Positions 38,193-50,842 of a DNA stretch of 64,000 nt are shown here, piece after piece (the stretch's first letter is position 1; the number at the start of each line of letters is the position of its first letter). Source of the stretch: Puffinus mauretanicus (lineage: Eukaryota > Chordata > Aves > Procellariiformes > Procellariidae); the NCBI GenBank assembly GCA_023333565.1, contig JAJKFH010001865.1:7254001-7318000 (forward strand), in the 5' to 3' direction. The translations under genes were made by a program, and so were the position numbers. The notes below the pieces were generated by a model. The model was not told the origin of the DNA, did not search any database, and saw only the letters and a program-made list of their open reading frames with translations.

Positions 38193-41100
38193 CTGGTAGC
38201 AAACACCAAGCATTTTTGAAACCAGCTGTAAATAAATAATGTCCAGGTGTAACAAAATACCAAGGGCTGCAGGACAGACTGGAAAACAGTGCGAGAGATT
38301 TTTTCCAGGCCTCGTAGTGGCTTAAGAGTATCTGAGATTGAAAAAAGCACTACACCTCTTCAGCATCTCCTATACAAATAAAAGCAGCTGAGAAACCCCA
38401 TAGTTGCCTCTTGTACAACAGAAAAGGGGCTCAACTACAGATGTGGACTGAAGATTTTCTCCTGGGAAAATAGCCCTGTAACCTCTTAGCACCATTTTTG
38501 CTGGGCCTCAGGGAGATAAATCTATGCTGGGAGGAGGAAGGCGTGAGGCACAGCACGAACCAGAGCCTGTGTAAGCGGGGGAACAGCAGAGGCTCCCGCG
38601 CCCCCAGCTCCCCTTACTGCCTGCACCAGGCCATTGCGGAGGGGATGCCAGGGGCAGTGGGGCTGTGACAACCACCAGTCCACAGTAAAATGACCTTCAG
38701 CATGCTGCTCAGCCAGACAGAACACCAGGGAGAAATCAGTCCCTCCAACCATTTCTCCCTCATTGCATCAGTTGAGCATATATATATATACATGCAACAT
38801 TTAAAGGCTGCACTAGCAGGCATGTCCTTAGACTGCTGCCTGCTGAAGGAATGCTGTCTGCAATCATATTATCTGCCCCCCCCAAATTTGCCTGTTCTTT
38901 TGAATCTTTCTTTGCAGTGTATTGGAAGGATTTCTCACTTGTCACATCTTATTTTGCTCACACTGAAATATTCCATTATTTATTTCTTGCAGGAACTCTG
39001 AGAAACAAAAACAAGCATTACCTGATTCAGAGCTGTTTCTTCAAACCCTTCCTTTGCAGGAGCGCCCCTCCCAGCCCCAATTTGTCAGGGGGAGCAAAAT
39101 CACTCTAGTGTTGCCTGACGTTAACTTGAGACACCTGCCAAGGTGGCGGACCTGTAGCAGAAGAGTGCCTGAAAGAAAAGCTCAAGAGCTGAAACCAGCT
39201 GTGAACTATTTTCCAAGTTACCCTGCTGTGCCAGTTTTAGGCAGTTTTCATCCTGCCTCCCCTTATTCTGCACTTGGTTCTTCCCCGCTATATTCCTGCT
39301 CACTGCTCTCTTCTGTGCAACTCTTCCAAGTTCCAGCTGACACTAGTAAAATTTTCTCTCTCACTTCATGGTCCATACATTTCATGCTTTAAAATGCCAA
39401 CACCTCTGTCTCTCTCCGCAAAACAGTGTGCCTCCACTACGCGATAGCTTTTAGCTATACCATAACTTTCAGTTCCATTGCATATCCATCTTAAAAATTA
39501 AATTTTAGAAAGCAATGATCCCCACTGCTTTTCCTTTGGACCGGGCTTTGCCAGACACTTTCTCATTATGTCACTCAGATTCAATTTCACTTTCCTTCGG
39601 ACTAAATATTGCCACAGATACCTAACACTTTCACTCTGCTATATAAAAATAGAGAGACCTTTCGTCCCCTTTTTTCCAAATCTATTGTGGTTCATGTGCA
39701 ATACAACAGAAACCGTTGCAGCGGTTTCTCCCCAAACTACCAACCAATTGCTTGTGTTTAGACGGCTGGAGTCTAGCCCTTTGTTATTAATGCGGTGAGA
39801 AGTGTTTCCATTCACCCCGGTGCCCGGGAGCTGGATATAGCCTCTGCGTCACCTGAAATCCAAGAGCACCCCTGTGGCATGTGGCACAGGACATTCCCGG
39901 GAGCTGCAGGCCGCTGCCTCCTTTTTAATGTGCTTGTTTCCTCTGAGTGCTTTAGAGCAGCATGAGGTTATAAAAGGTTGTATTTTTAAAAGATATCACT
40001 GCTTCAAATTGCAGTAACATACGTGGCTTTTCCCTGAATAATGCCAGCAAAGGGCCTTACAGCTTCCCCTGTCCTTTATCTATAAAACAGCCTCCTTGCT
40101 TTCACTGCTCCCCTCTTTTGCTGCTAATGGAACAGAGAAAAGGTGTTTTTACTGGCAAAAAAGTAGGTGCGGAGACACCCATGACGAACTTTGTGTAGAG
40201 AGGGGCTCAGTGGGACAGAGCCAGGAGTTCAGGCATGATACAAAATCCTAAATCAATCATAGAGAATTTTAAAAACACCTGAAATATCCTTGTTGTGGAA
40301 AGGAAGAGAATAAGCCCAAGGTCCTGCTTTTGCAGACAGCCAGGTGATGCGTAGGTGGGTGCATTTTGGGTCATAACAGCATGAAAGCACCCAGGACGTA
40401 TCAGCTACAGAAGCTGACATTATCGACAGAAAGTTTTTTTTAGGTGCATTTTCTGTGTAAAACACTTTCCCTCAATAGGGGTGGCAGCAGTGGGGTGGAG
40501 GCAATAACCGCAATATTTGACAGTCTGCTCAAAAGCAAGCCCCCCTCCCCGGAGGTTAATGACCCTCCTTTGCTCACCCCATGGTTTTGCTTGTGGGGCT
40601 ACAACAGATCTGGCGATACCAGTGTAGCCACCGCAGCAGCACCTAGCTGTAAGCGTTAGCCAGGAAGGACAGCGTATGGAGAAGAGCCGCTCATTAAATA
40701 GGCTATTACTTCACATAGTGAGTTCCAGGAAAACATGTTATATTTTGATTACAGGCATTCAGAGCGGGAACTGCTAGTACAGCACTCGCGATAAGGAAGA
40801 GGCCAGATAGACTTAAATAGCAAATCTTAGTATGACTTATTATGTAATTATCTGCCCCCCATCACCATGAGGTCTGCATGTCTCAGGCAGCTAAAAATAG
40901 AGCAGCCTCCCCAAACCTTTCTCTCCTTCCAGCCTGTGGGAGGAAAGACTTGACTCACTCGCTTGTGTTTGGGTGAACCCTGCGAGCCGCATCGGCAAAG
41001 GGAAGCAAGGGTCACGCATGTTGAAGCAATACTGGTCTCTCCCTAAGCTGCAGCAGACAGACAGAGAAAATACATTCACAAATTATTAGTTGACCTGAAT

Positions 41101-41232
41101 GGGCCAGAGGCTGCCCCTGGAAAGTGTTGCTTCTCTGTGCCCCTGCTTTGGGGAGACCAATACCTCCTGCTGAGGCACCCCATGCTCCCAGCCACTCTGG
41201 GCTGCAGAAAACCAGGGCTTATAGCCACTTAC
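38193..41232 (-). other. Intron of unidentified gene
   Basis: This is non-coding. It contains a short TA repeat near 38780 and nothing else recognisable. Confidence 0.5.
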
Positions 41233-41302
41233 CTTTTGGTTTTTTGGCATTTGCTGCACCAAAAATAGCCCAAGGCTTTTCCTCATCCACCTGTCCGTGA
41301 GC
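41233..41302 (-). CDS. Exon of unidentified gene
   Basis: It has acceptor ATCGCCTGCTTTAG and a near-ideal donor, AAAAG then GTAAGTGG. Entered in phase 0, as set by exon 47677-47755, it reads AHGQVDEEKPWAIFGAANAK followed by KPK, a lysine-rich segment typical of a soluble protein. It exits in phase 1. The donor is one of the best in the window. Confidence 0.62.
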
Positions 41303-44300
41303 CTAAAGCAGGCGATGCCTCCCTGCAGCGGTGGCTCTGGCAGGGCACGCCGTGCCGGCGGAGGCAGGACAGGCGCTCGGGATGACAGGTTTCCTCATGC
41401 TTCACCGGGGCAGGACAAGGACATTTGGGCAGATGTGCTGCACGTCCCTACGCCACCCTTGGCTGTTTCCTTTTGAAGACAATATAAGCATAATACTGAT
41501 TTTCTAACAGGACATCCCATGCAGCACACTCACAAGATGCTGGGACTTTCACTGTCATTGCCAACATTGAGACTAGAAAGTTCAGTTGCTATGCAAAAAA
41601 GAGAGCGCCCCGTAGGCTGGAAGAGAAGTGTGGGTAACACTTTTTCCAAATTGATTGTTAAAAACAGTTATATTTTTCGGGAGAGAAGGGTTGGAAACCC
41701 TGCCCTTAGAAATACCATTTTTATATTAATTTCTGGTTACTGCCGTGAGGCATGCCAGATTAAGGAGCAAGGATAATATTAGTCCAGTGCCTGCTATTTA
41801 GTCATGTGTCCTAGAGTGGGTCCCAGGCATACGTTCTGGTGACAATTCCATCTGTGCATTTGAATCCATCATTGAAATTCACCATATTGTACAGGTAGAA
41901 ATATTAAGTGGCAAAATTTGGATCCCAGTTGAGATCCAACATCACAGTTGTTGCATTGTTTGGATCTAGGGGTTTGGTTTGTATTTTTGATGTTATAAGC
42001 TGAAACCCAAGTATTTTAGTGATTTTGACCATGTGCTGCAGTCAGGGAGGGTGAAGGGTCTGGTGTCTGGGCTTGGGCTGGGGAGAGGAGGAGACTGCCA
42101 CAACGCTGCTACCATCTGGGCACATGCTCACACTACGTCCCAGCCTCTGCTGATGTTAAATGAGGATAATTACATTTTACTGCCTCCCAGAAGGGCTGGG
42201 AGCTGCCAACTGCTTAAATAGTCTGTAAATATTTTGCAGATACTCTTTAACTGCAAGCACATCACATTTCCGCTCCAAGTTTTTCAGGCTTTTTCCCAAC
42301 TTCCCAGAGATGCTGTTGGAAGAGGAGGTGGAGGGCAGGGGCACACCAGGGTGGTAGAGGAGGGGGAAGGGTCCAGGCCAGGGTATCCAGGGGCAAGGAC
42401 AAGGACAAATGACCCAGGACCTCCTCCTGAGGTGAGCAACCAAAGCAGCTTTACCGTTCGCCCGTGGTATCCAGTGGCTTCACTGCGCTGCTGTGCCAAT
42501 GGGGTGGAGCTCTTGGGTTCAGGTGGACAGAGCGGGACCCCTCAGCTGGGAGAGGAGGCCATCAGTGGAGATGATGCAGCCTCAGTGGGGCTCCAGGGAA
42601 GGTGCCCACCAGGCAGTGATCATCCGCTCTCTCACACCCTATGAGAACTGGAGGGCACCAAAAGCAATTACCAGGCATTGCCTCAAAACAAGCAAAGGGA
42701 GACTCTGTTTTGTGTAAATTGCAATGAAACCACAGAGCCCGCAGGATGTTTTGGTAGTTAGGCTTTCACATGAGTCCCAGAAGCGATTCCATAAATCTGT
42801 GGAAGAAGAAGAGGTCTGTGAAGGCTTATTAAATACAATTTCTAGCATAGAACTGCTGAAGGCTGGGAGAACATAGCAGGAAAGTATTAGTACCTGTTTT
42901 GCTTCTCTTCCTAGACACATGTTGCTAGTCACTGTTGGAGACAGGCTATTAAGTCAAATGGACCCTTGGTCTGAGTCTGTATGATTTTTTTTTTTCATTT
43001 TTCTGTGCAAAAAATCATGTTTCTGTCTATTCAGGCTGGAGAGCAAAGCTTGAAAAGAAGATCAAGACTCATGAAAAGCAGTGGTAGTCCTCTGCTTTTT
43101 AACCAGTTTCATGATTATTTTAGAGTCTGGTTTGTTTGCGTGTTTGCAGTCACCCGTCCTGAGCCTCACTGTGTCCACCAGAGTCCAGGCCTGGACTTTA
43201 GGAGCACAATGGAGGAGACTTCTTGACTACCTGCCCTTTACCTTGACATGTCCATTGATTCCCACCTGCAGACTGATTTTCTCCCTTTTTTCCCTTGGGT
43301 TATTGAAACCGCTGATTTCTCTGTAGTCTGTGTATCAGAGTTTTCAGTATTTTAACACCAATGACATTCCAGCAGTGCACAACAGCCTTTTCTGAAACAG
43401 AGGCATGTGAAGAAGAGAAACTCAAACCACCAGACTTTGTGGGGTGGTTAAAACTGCCCTCCAAATTTTCCATTTTCAGCCCTTCTCTTACACAAGTTTG
43501 GAAACAGCACCTCACTTGGAACGGAAACATGCTGTGGGAGTTTCTTCTCTGGAAATCTTAGTTGCTAATTCTTGCTGGATAGGAAGAGCTTCACCCAAAA
43601 GCAAATGTCTCAGTGCATCAACAGCACCAGAGTGTGGCAGGACAACCCAACCGTGAAGGACCGTCTGCCAGGCACCTTCAGCAGTGCTTAGAAGCTGTTC
43701 CAGGAAAAATCATCACGTGGGGAAAATAAATCCAGACCAGCACAAAAACAAAGGCTTTCTGAGGAAGCATCCTATGCCAGCAGGGATGCATGCCAAGGCA
43801 TCCACGAGTAAAAAAAGAAGAAAGAAAAAAAGAAAGAAAGAAAAAAACAACCAGTCACTCCCAAAATAGGCAAGATAGTGGAACCACAGAAAACCACAGA
43901 AGACTTTTTTCACTTGCCCATTTCCCTTGGCCTCGCAAACCGGCACATCTGGTAGACTAAAGGCTGGGAGGATAAGGCATGTAGCAGAGAGCCCCCGGGG
44001 CCTGTCTGGGGGTTCGGCACTTGCTGCTGGACTCTCCGATGCTGCAAAATAAGGTCTTAAGCTACACTGCGATTGTAAACACAATTTGGGGCCAGGAGGA
44101 AAAGGTCAAACCAGCTCAACTCCCAGCCCCAGAAAAGCCTGTGGCTTTTAGGCAGCGTGACGGCAAGGAGGGAAATATAACAAAACACAGGCTCGTCCTT
44201 TCCAGGCAGCTGAAGCTCAAGTTATTTCCACATTGCAAAATACCTTAGGGGACAGGCAATTTTTCCACTAAAGTTTGCAAAAAGGACGACAGAGATCCTA

Positions 44301-47300
44301 CTGGTCGCTCGGCAATTTTTCCCCTCAGCAAATCGGAAGCAATTACTTGCTTGATGGCTGTACATCATCAGGAAATTTGCTGCATTTCTCCAGCAGGACT
44401 CCTGCCTTGTGCGCTCTCCTGACAGTCACCTGTGCACTGACACTCAAAGCAACCCCAGCCTATTTAAAACAGTCAGCAAATTAGTCACCTCAAGACATTT
44501 TTAATACCAGCATTTGTTTCTGTGGTTATTTGCACTTTTAGAAAATTCATTATTATTCTACTGACGCAATCGGTGTCTGAGACTGGCCGCTGATGGCTGT
44601 CACTGGGGCTACAGCTGGCCAGCCAGCACGGCTTGTATGAGGCTTGAACTCAGTATAAAACACAGTTTCGTTTGTCTCCCCACAACGCACATGCCTCAGG
44701 CTCAAAAATAAAACCCAACGTATATTTCAGAATACATTAATTCACAGACAGTTTATGCTAACTTATTCCTGTGCCAAAATTGACACTTTGCTTGAACAGC
44801 CCCTTTTCCTCCCCAGACACATGTAAAGATAGCAGTTATATCCCCCTCAGTCTTTTTCTGCTGGGTTTAACGAGGCGAATTAAGTTTGCTCTCGTAACAG
44901 AATCTTTTCATCCCCCTTTCCTCCACATGCTGGTGCCCAGACAGTCAAGTCTGGTGACAGTGACCCAAGTGTGATAAAGCTGCCGGTGGCTTCAAGTTCC
45001 TTTCTGTTGGGTTATCCGTAGATGGGGACAGATAAAAAGACCTGGGTATATTAGTTGGTTGGATACAGCTTTTACAAAGATGGAGTTGGCCATTTTGCTG
45101 CACTCCTGGTGGCTCAACAATTTCCACTATAAGCTGCTATTTTCATTTGTTTTACGTTTACCGAACTCAAATGTGTTCAGTCTCACATTTTCCACACTTG
45201 TAGTCTGCTCTGGGCTGGATATTTTTTTCCTCCATCTCAGGAAATAGGGATCATTTGTTTCCAAGAGCATGCCCGTGGAAAATTAGTTGTTAACATTAAA
45301 TACATCCATCTGTTTCTTTGAAGAGCTTTACCACCTGCTTACAGTGGAAAGGAACCTGAAATTTGGCAAGGAGAAACTCTAGGGAGGCATCTTCTGCTGT
45401 CCCCATGAGAATCTACCCACACTTATTTCCCTATAAATTTCTGGAAAATACCATTTTCACGTGCACCCACTAGCACATGTGTCTGACTGTTCCATGGGGA
45501 TCAGAGCTGCTCCTTGGCACAGAGGGAAGGGGCTGGGGCGCATCACCCTAAGCACCATGCACCGCTGGTAACAGCGGTAGCCCTTCTCCTCACGTGTTGT
45601 TGCCTATGTCTTTGGTTCATTCAGTCCAGCACAAGGTCCTGAAGGTGACAAGGATCTTCTGAAGCTATGCTTTAAGGTGAAGAACACATCTGACTTTTTA
45701 AATAAAAAATTATACATAACCATAAATGAAGAGTGAAAATGTTTCAGAATAAAAATTTCAATGTATTGCATAAGACTCTACCAGAAATTTTCTCTCAGGA
45801 AATTTTACCATGACATATTGGCACCAGGATTGCTGTCAAGCAAATATATCCCCACACTGGCATAGGGGAGAATTAGTAACGGTGGATTTACACCCAACTT
45901 TGACATTTTGCAGTTAGCTTTTCATGTCCTGCTACCAACTGTAGCACTAACAAGTGCAACCAGAATGCAGACATGAGCGCAACCCAGACACGTCATAAAG
46001 CAAGTAAAATATATGGACAGACATCCAAAATCTTAGCAAACCATAGTGTATGTTAATACACAGGTAAATGTGTCAGGCACAATAAAAGCATCCCAGCACC
46101 AAACTTTCCACTTAAATACTTGTCCATTCAAAGTGTGCAGTCAGAACATTGATGTATAGACTGAGGCTATGGATGAGATGAAAAACAAGAAATAATCGCC
46201 ATCTTGTGTTGAGATGACCCAGGAGGGACAGCTACATCTCAGCTGCTTCCACCCTGTCCAACCTCACCCTGCAGTTACCTAGTACATGCACTTGCTGAAC
46301 CAAAGCACCACGGTCCATTTTGATCTACTCTTATGTGAGAACGGCGTCCACACAATACACAGTTCCCCACTGGCTTGCGTGGCTTTCATGTATTTGTGAA
46401 AGAACCAGACCAAAACCAGCAAGGATAACCTACACAGGGAATCAGTAAAGAGCAGCTGTAAAAAAGAGGGAGGGGGGGAAGAGTAAGGAAATTAAAAAAG
46501 AGGATATTTGTCTCCCAATATTTTCCAGTTTTGCGCATCATGTCTCCTTGGAACATAAACATTTTTCAGACAGCAGAGTGGAAGGGTTTTCTTGTTCAGG
46601 GGTGTCTCCCTGAGGGAGGGAGGGAAATGGATGGATGTCTGGGAACTGAACGAGCTTTCTGGAAGAAAGTGGTATAGGTCCTGCTTTGTATCGACCCAAG
46701 GCAGCAAGATTCATTAAGACTCAAGTAAGCAATTTTTTCCTTCTTATTTGAAACCTTTATCTAACCATTGATTTAACTATAAAAAATAAATTCATTGTCC
46801 ATGGTAAAAGAAAATGTTTACACTTGCGGTCTGAACTTTGTTACTCATGAAAACTGGAACATATCCTATAACTGTGCTATACAAAGATTTAGCAGAAACA
46901 AACAATTGCTGGTTAACTGTCGTTCAGATTTAGGACAAAGATCAAAGTCTGCTGTCACAGTTCTAATGTATTGACTTTGGTTATTTTTTTTCAATTTTGT
47001 TTGCCTGATTCCTGACATCAGTTGAAGTCATCGTATTTCAAAAGCTGCTGAGCAACTTCAGATTTTACCAAGTCAGTGAACTCTAATTTCAGATGCTCTG
47101 CACTCAAGTAGGCAAGTGCTTGGTTGCACGTGAGCAGTCTAAATGACTTGAAAGGAGCTGCTCATGTAAATAAATTTATATGTGTACCTTACTATTCACT
47201 GGATCGGAGCACAGGTTTCAAAAGCTTTAACTCAACTTTTTTGTTCCTCCTCCTGAAATTAATGATTAAATAAGAAAAACAAACAATGGATAGTTTATTT

Positions 47301-47676
47301 TAACTCCTGAGAATTTTTTATTCCATTTGAGTGAACCAATGAATTCCTTTGTGAAGTGGGAAGCAACAGTTAATATTGTACATTTTTACGTGCCATCTAT
47401 TCTACTGTGGCAACAGAGAAGTTTGCAAAATTTTTCTGCATTGTGGTAGTCAATTTAAGATTAATTTACTCTGTGACTGTAATCTCACAGTGAATGTAAT
47501 AAATCTATCTGATATTTCATACAACTTTATGTTTTATCTCTCTACTGCTATCTCATTTGGCATTCTAGCCTACATCAGTTGAAGTAAACAGTAATCTTGA
47601 CATTAGCTTCAGAAGCAATGGTACTAATAGTATATTACATTAACAGTATGAAAATGAAACACTTTTTTGCACATAC
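41303..47676 (-). other. Intron of unidentified gene
   Basis: This is 6.4 kb of non-coding sequence. It includes an A-rich AAAG-type simple repeat at 43810-43847 and moderately GC-rich patches at 41.3-41.45 kb and 42.3-42.65 kb. Phase 0 on both sides means a further phase-0 exon could be hidden here without breaking the frame; I did not find one. Confidence 0.45.
43810..43847. repeat. AAAG-type simple repeat
   Basis: An irregular run of A with interspersed G (AAGAAAGAAAG pattern) is about 38 bases long. Confidence 0.85.
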
Positions 47677-47755
47677 CTCAAGCCCACTAGTTTTCTGAGA
47701 CACTTTATTAGTACCGGCATATATGCAAGAGATCACTGGAAAGTTGTCTTGTAGG
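47677..47755 (-). CDS. Exon of unidentified gene
   Basis: It has acceptor GCATTCTACTTGTTAG and donor GAG then GTATGTGC. Its first base completes the serine codon split at the end of exon 50457-50842. The frame then continues LQDNFPVISCIYAGTNKVSQ and ends KTSGLE at a codon boundary. Phase, good splice sites and reading quality agree. Confidence 0.6.
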
Positions 47756-50456
47756 CTAACAAGTAGAATGCAAAACTTTATCTGGATATAGAGGAGTTTG
47801 TTGACTGTCACTTCAGGTCTTTCAGGTCTTACTTTCTTCATCCCATTGGAAGCTACAGCAATATCCTGCCTACACTCTTACCAGTACAAGTCTGTCAACA
47901 TCCGAGTGTAAAACCTGCTCCAGGGCAAGTTTTTATATCTTGGAATACCAAATGCATTTTCTTATTGTTATTTAGAGTAATTACAACAGTAAAAGTCAGG
48001 TATAAGACTTGGAAGGCTTATAAGAACACTTCCTTCCCAACATCTGGCTCAAGAAGAAAGGAGGTACAGCAGCTGAGGATATTAAATGCAAGAAGAAGTA
48101 AGGTCACTGCACAGTTGACGTAGGAAAAAAAAAACAAATCAGAGAGGACAGGTTCAGAAAAAAATGAAAAGAATCAGAGATGGCAGGACAGTATGTTTAG
48201 CCTAGGATTAAGTCTCCCCCGTTTTCCATGAATGTTGTATTTAATTAACATTTGATTCCTCACTGTGGCCAAAACCACGCACTGGATGAAAGCCTGGCAC
48301 CCAGGAGCTGCAGGCGAGCACGTCCCCGTCCCCAGCAGCTGCCCCATGCTGCCTGCTCACTGCACCAGTCCTCGGATGGAGGAATTACCTTTGGAAATGC
48401 CGAGCTCATTGCAGACAACCTTGCCATGATGCCTGGCCCCGGTAGAAAACCCGGCACCCGGTGGGCAGAACCCTCAGCAGCCTGCCTGAGGGTACCACAG
48501 CATAGTGCTGCCCGGCTCAGCCCTGGCCCCCAGAACCACGCACCGGGGCTGCACGCAGACAACCACAGGCATGACGTGGCTCCACCACCCTTTTCCCCCC
48601 TTCTCCACAGGGTAAGGAGGTATGTTGGCCTCGTTTCTGATGAAGATCTATAGATAGCAGAGTACCTCAAATAACAGCACCAGTAAGAGTGTTAGCATTG
48701 CAAAGAGACAGCCTGTCTCAGCAATCACTTCTGCAACTCACCAGAGATCTTTTTTTCCTAAAAGAAGCAGAGCCTATACCAAAAGCAAGCAGTCCTCTGA
48801 CAGGTACCTTGCAAAGCCTCGGGTCTGAGAATTTGGAGGCATTCCTCTCTCTCCTGGGCTGGTTTGGATTTCAGTTTGTTCTTCAGTAGTGTTCCTGTCT
48901 AGCTAGTTGCAAACAAGATTTGTGTTATCTTCTTTTGTAATAAAAAAAAAAAAAATAGTTCTACGCTTTCCATCTTTCCATCTGTTTTTTGCATCAGGAG
49001 AACAGGAAAAGAGAAATTACTCCTCAAGAGCAGCCAGTGCATACACAAAACTTGGAAATGCTCTCAGTGGTCTCTGCACAATCTAGAATACAGTCAAGGG
49101 AATAAACCGAGACTATGAACATAAACTCTCACTCTCTTGTTGGATGTCTGAATGCTACCAGACTCACTGAACCAAATATTTGCACTATTATATCCAGCGA
49201 AATGCCTGCTTTCTACTAAGATACACTGATATGTGGAGAACAATACAGTTAGTTAAACTTATTGTCTATGTTTGAAAGTCAGAGACTGAAAGGGAGGATG
49301 TGCGGAACGTGTTATAAAAAGGGAAAATGAGTTATGAAAGGAAGAATGCATTTAGGAATAAAATGCTAGGAGGGTCCTGTGACCATGAGCCATAATGTGA
49401 AGCACAGAGAAAATAAGCACAATCAGTAACCACAGATAACGATGTGACTGCAGATCCTGTAGCAAACACCACAGTACTGTGGAGTTTTCTCCCCGAGATG
49501 ATGTTTTACCCGCTCTGAAGGCCTCTGGTAAGTGACCTGTAGGAGAAGACATCTGCTAGGTCATTTTAGAGGAGGAGAGGAGAAGAATCTCCTCTGAAGA
49601 GACAAGTGATACATAGCAGCCAAGGCTTTATTTTTATCAGTGACTTGTCAAGCCAGCTGTGACCATTTGCCCTTTTAATCACAGGCTCATTAGGATCCAT
49701 ACATATTTAATCAAGATTGTAACTCTGAAGGTGCTCTAAATACTTCTACAGGTAGTAGTGTATGTTTTAGCATATAGCACCTTGCATTTCGACATTCAGG
49801 TGATCATGCTAATACTGAGGTAAAATCCAGACTTCTAGCACTAAACGTTAAAAGCAAGCAGTCACTTCCCAGTTACACCATCAGTTTGTTTATTTATGTT
49901 TAGCAAGCTGCCTGTTTAAAAAAAAAAAAAACAAACAAAAAACAACGCTGGAAATAATTTGATTAAAAGATAGTTCAGATCATCTAGCTGTCTGCGTTAC
50001 CGCTGGGGCTGCTGGAAGTTGTGCTCTTGTGGCGCTTCCCATCACCGTCCAGAAGAGAGATGCCAAAACATGCATCATGCATGTTTCATGCACAGGTAGC
50101 AGAAATGTTCAGCAGCTGCCCCTGCTCTCACTCAGTCATTTTTCCTTCTGCTGGCACCTCCATCTGTGGTTACAAATCAGGGCCCCACGATGCAGACGGC
50201 CGACTCGACCGATGCCACTCGATCGTGCTGCCAGATCTTCCACTGCTCATTTCCTGCAGCACAATCTGAAAGAAAGCCTGTTTCCATGCCTGAGCTGGTC
50301 TGGACAAAGATAAATCTGAAGGCTGCCTAGTGACTACCATATAAACATACAAAAAGTCTGATGATCTAACCTACAAGGCTTTGGTTATTTGGTATAATTA
50401 AGTGGAGAAGATGCCAAGAAAATAATTACCGGAAAGTTTTCTTTTGACAAACTTAC
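47756..50456 (-). other. Intron of unidentified gene
   Basis: This is non-coding. A GC-rich, CpG-containing patch at about 48.27-48.62 kb is open in more than one frame on both strands. I see no matching splice sites and read it as compositional. Confidence 0.5.
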
Positions 50457-50842
50457 GATAGAAATTTCTCAACAGCTTCAAGGAACTCTGTGGACGAGCT
50501 AAGCCCTTCCAAGTCCAGCAGATTGCCCTTTTTGTCATGAAAGTGGAATAATTCAGTCTCTTCCTCTTCCAGCTCCTCTCGAAATAGGTTGGTCTCTGAG
50601 GTAGGAATGATGATGATGCGAGGGACTGTATTGCTAATGATAGAGCCCAGGACTCCGTTAACTTGACTTTCTTGAGTTGCCATCTGTGAAGTGTCTGGGT
50701 CTTCTCCTCTGCTGACACTGCTGCTATTCAAACCAACTGGCAGAGAAGCTGCTCTTAGGGAGCTGGTCATGAGTGTTGCCGGGGGACTGCGTAGGACTGA
50801 CCGCCCAAGCCCCTTCTCCAAACAGCTGGAGGAGAGTGAAAC
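50457..50842 (-). CDS. Large exon of unidentified gene (Ser-rich, acidic)
   Basis: This 386-base exon is open for 128 complete codons, which is unlikely by chance in this AT-rich context. It lies between acceptor GCCGCTCTAG and a consensus donor, ATC then GTAAGT. It enters in phase 0 and leaves two bases of a split serine codon. The first half is serine-rich (around SLPVGLNSSSVSRGEDPD). The second half has RIIIIPTSETN, then an acidic block REELEEEETELFHFHDKKG and a helical-looking tail ending EAVEKFL. I recognise no family. The alternation of a disordered serine-rich part and a short folded-looking acidic segment resembles scaffold or regulatory proteins, but that is only an impression. Confidence 0.8.

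Noticed and set aside
48252..48670. Open frames of over 130 codons on both strands
   Set aside because: Both strands are open because the patch is GC-rich, and no splice borders fit the exon chain.
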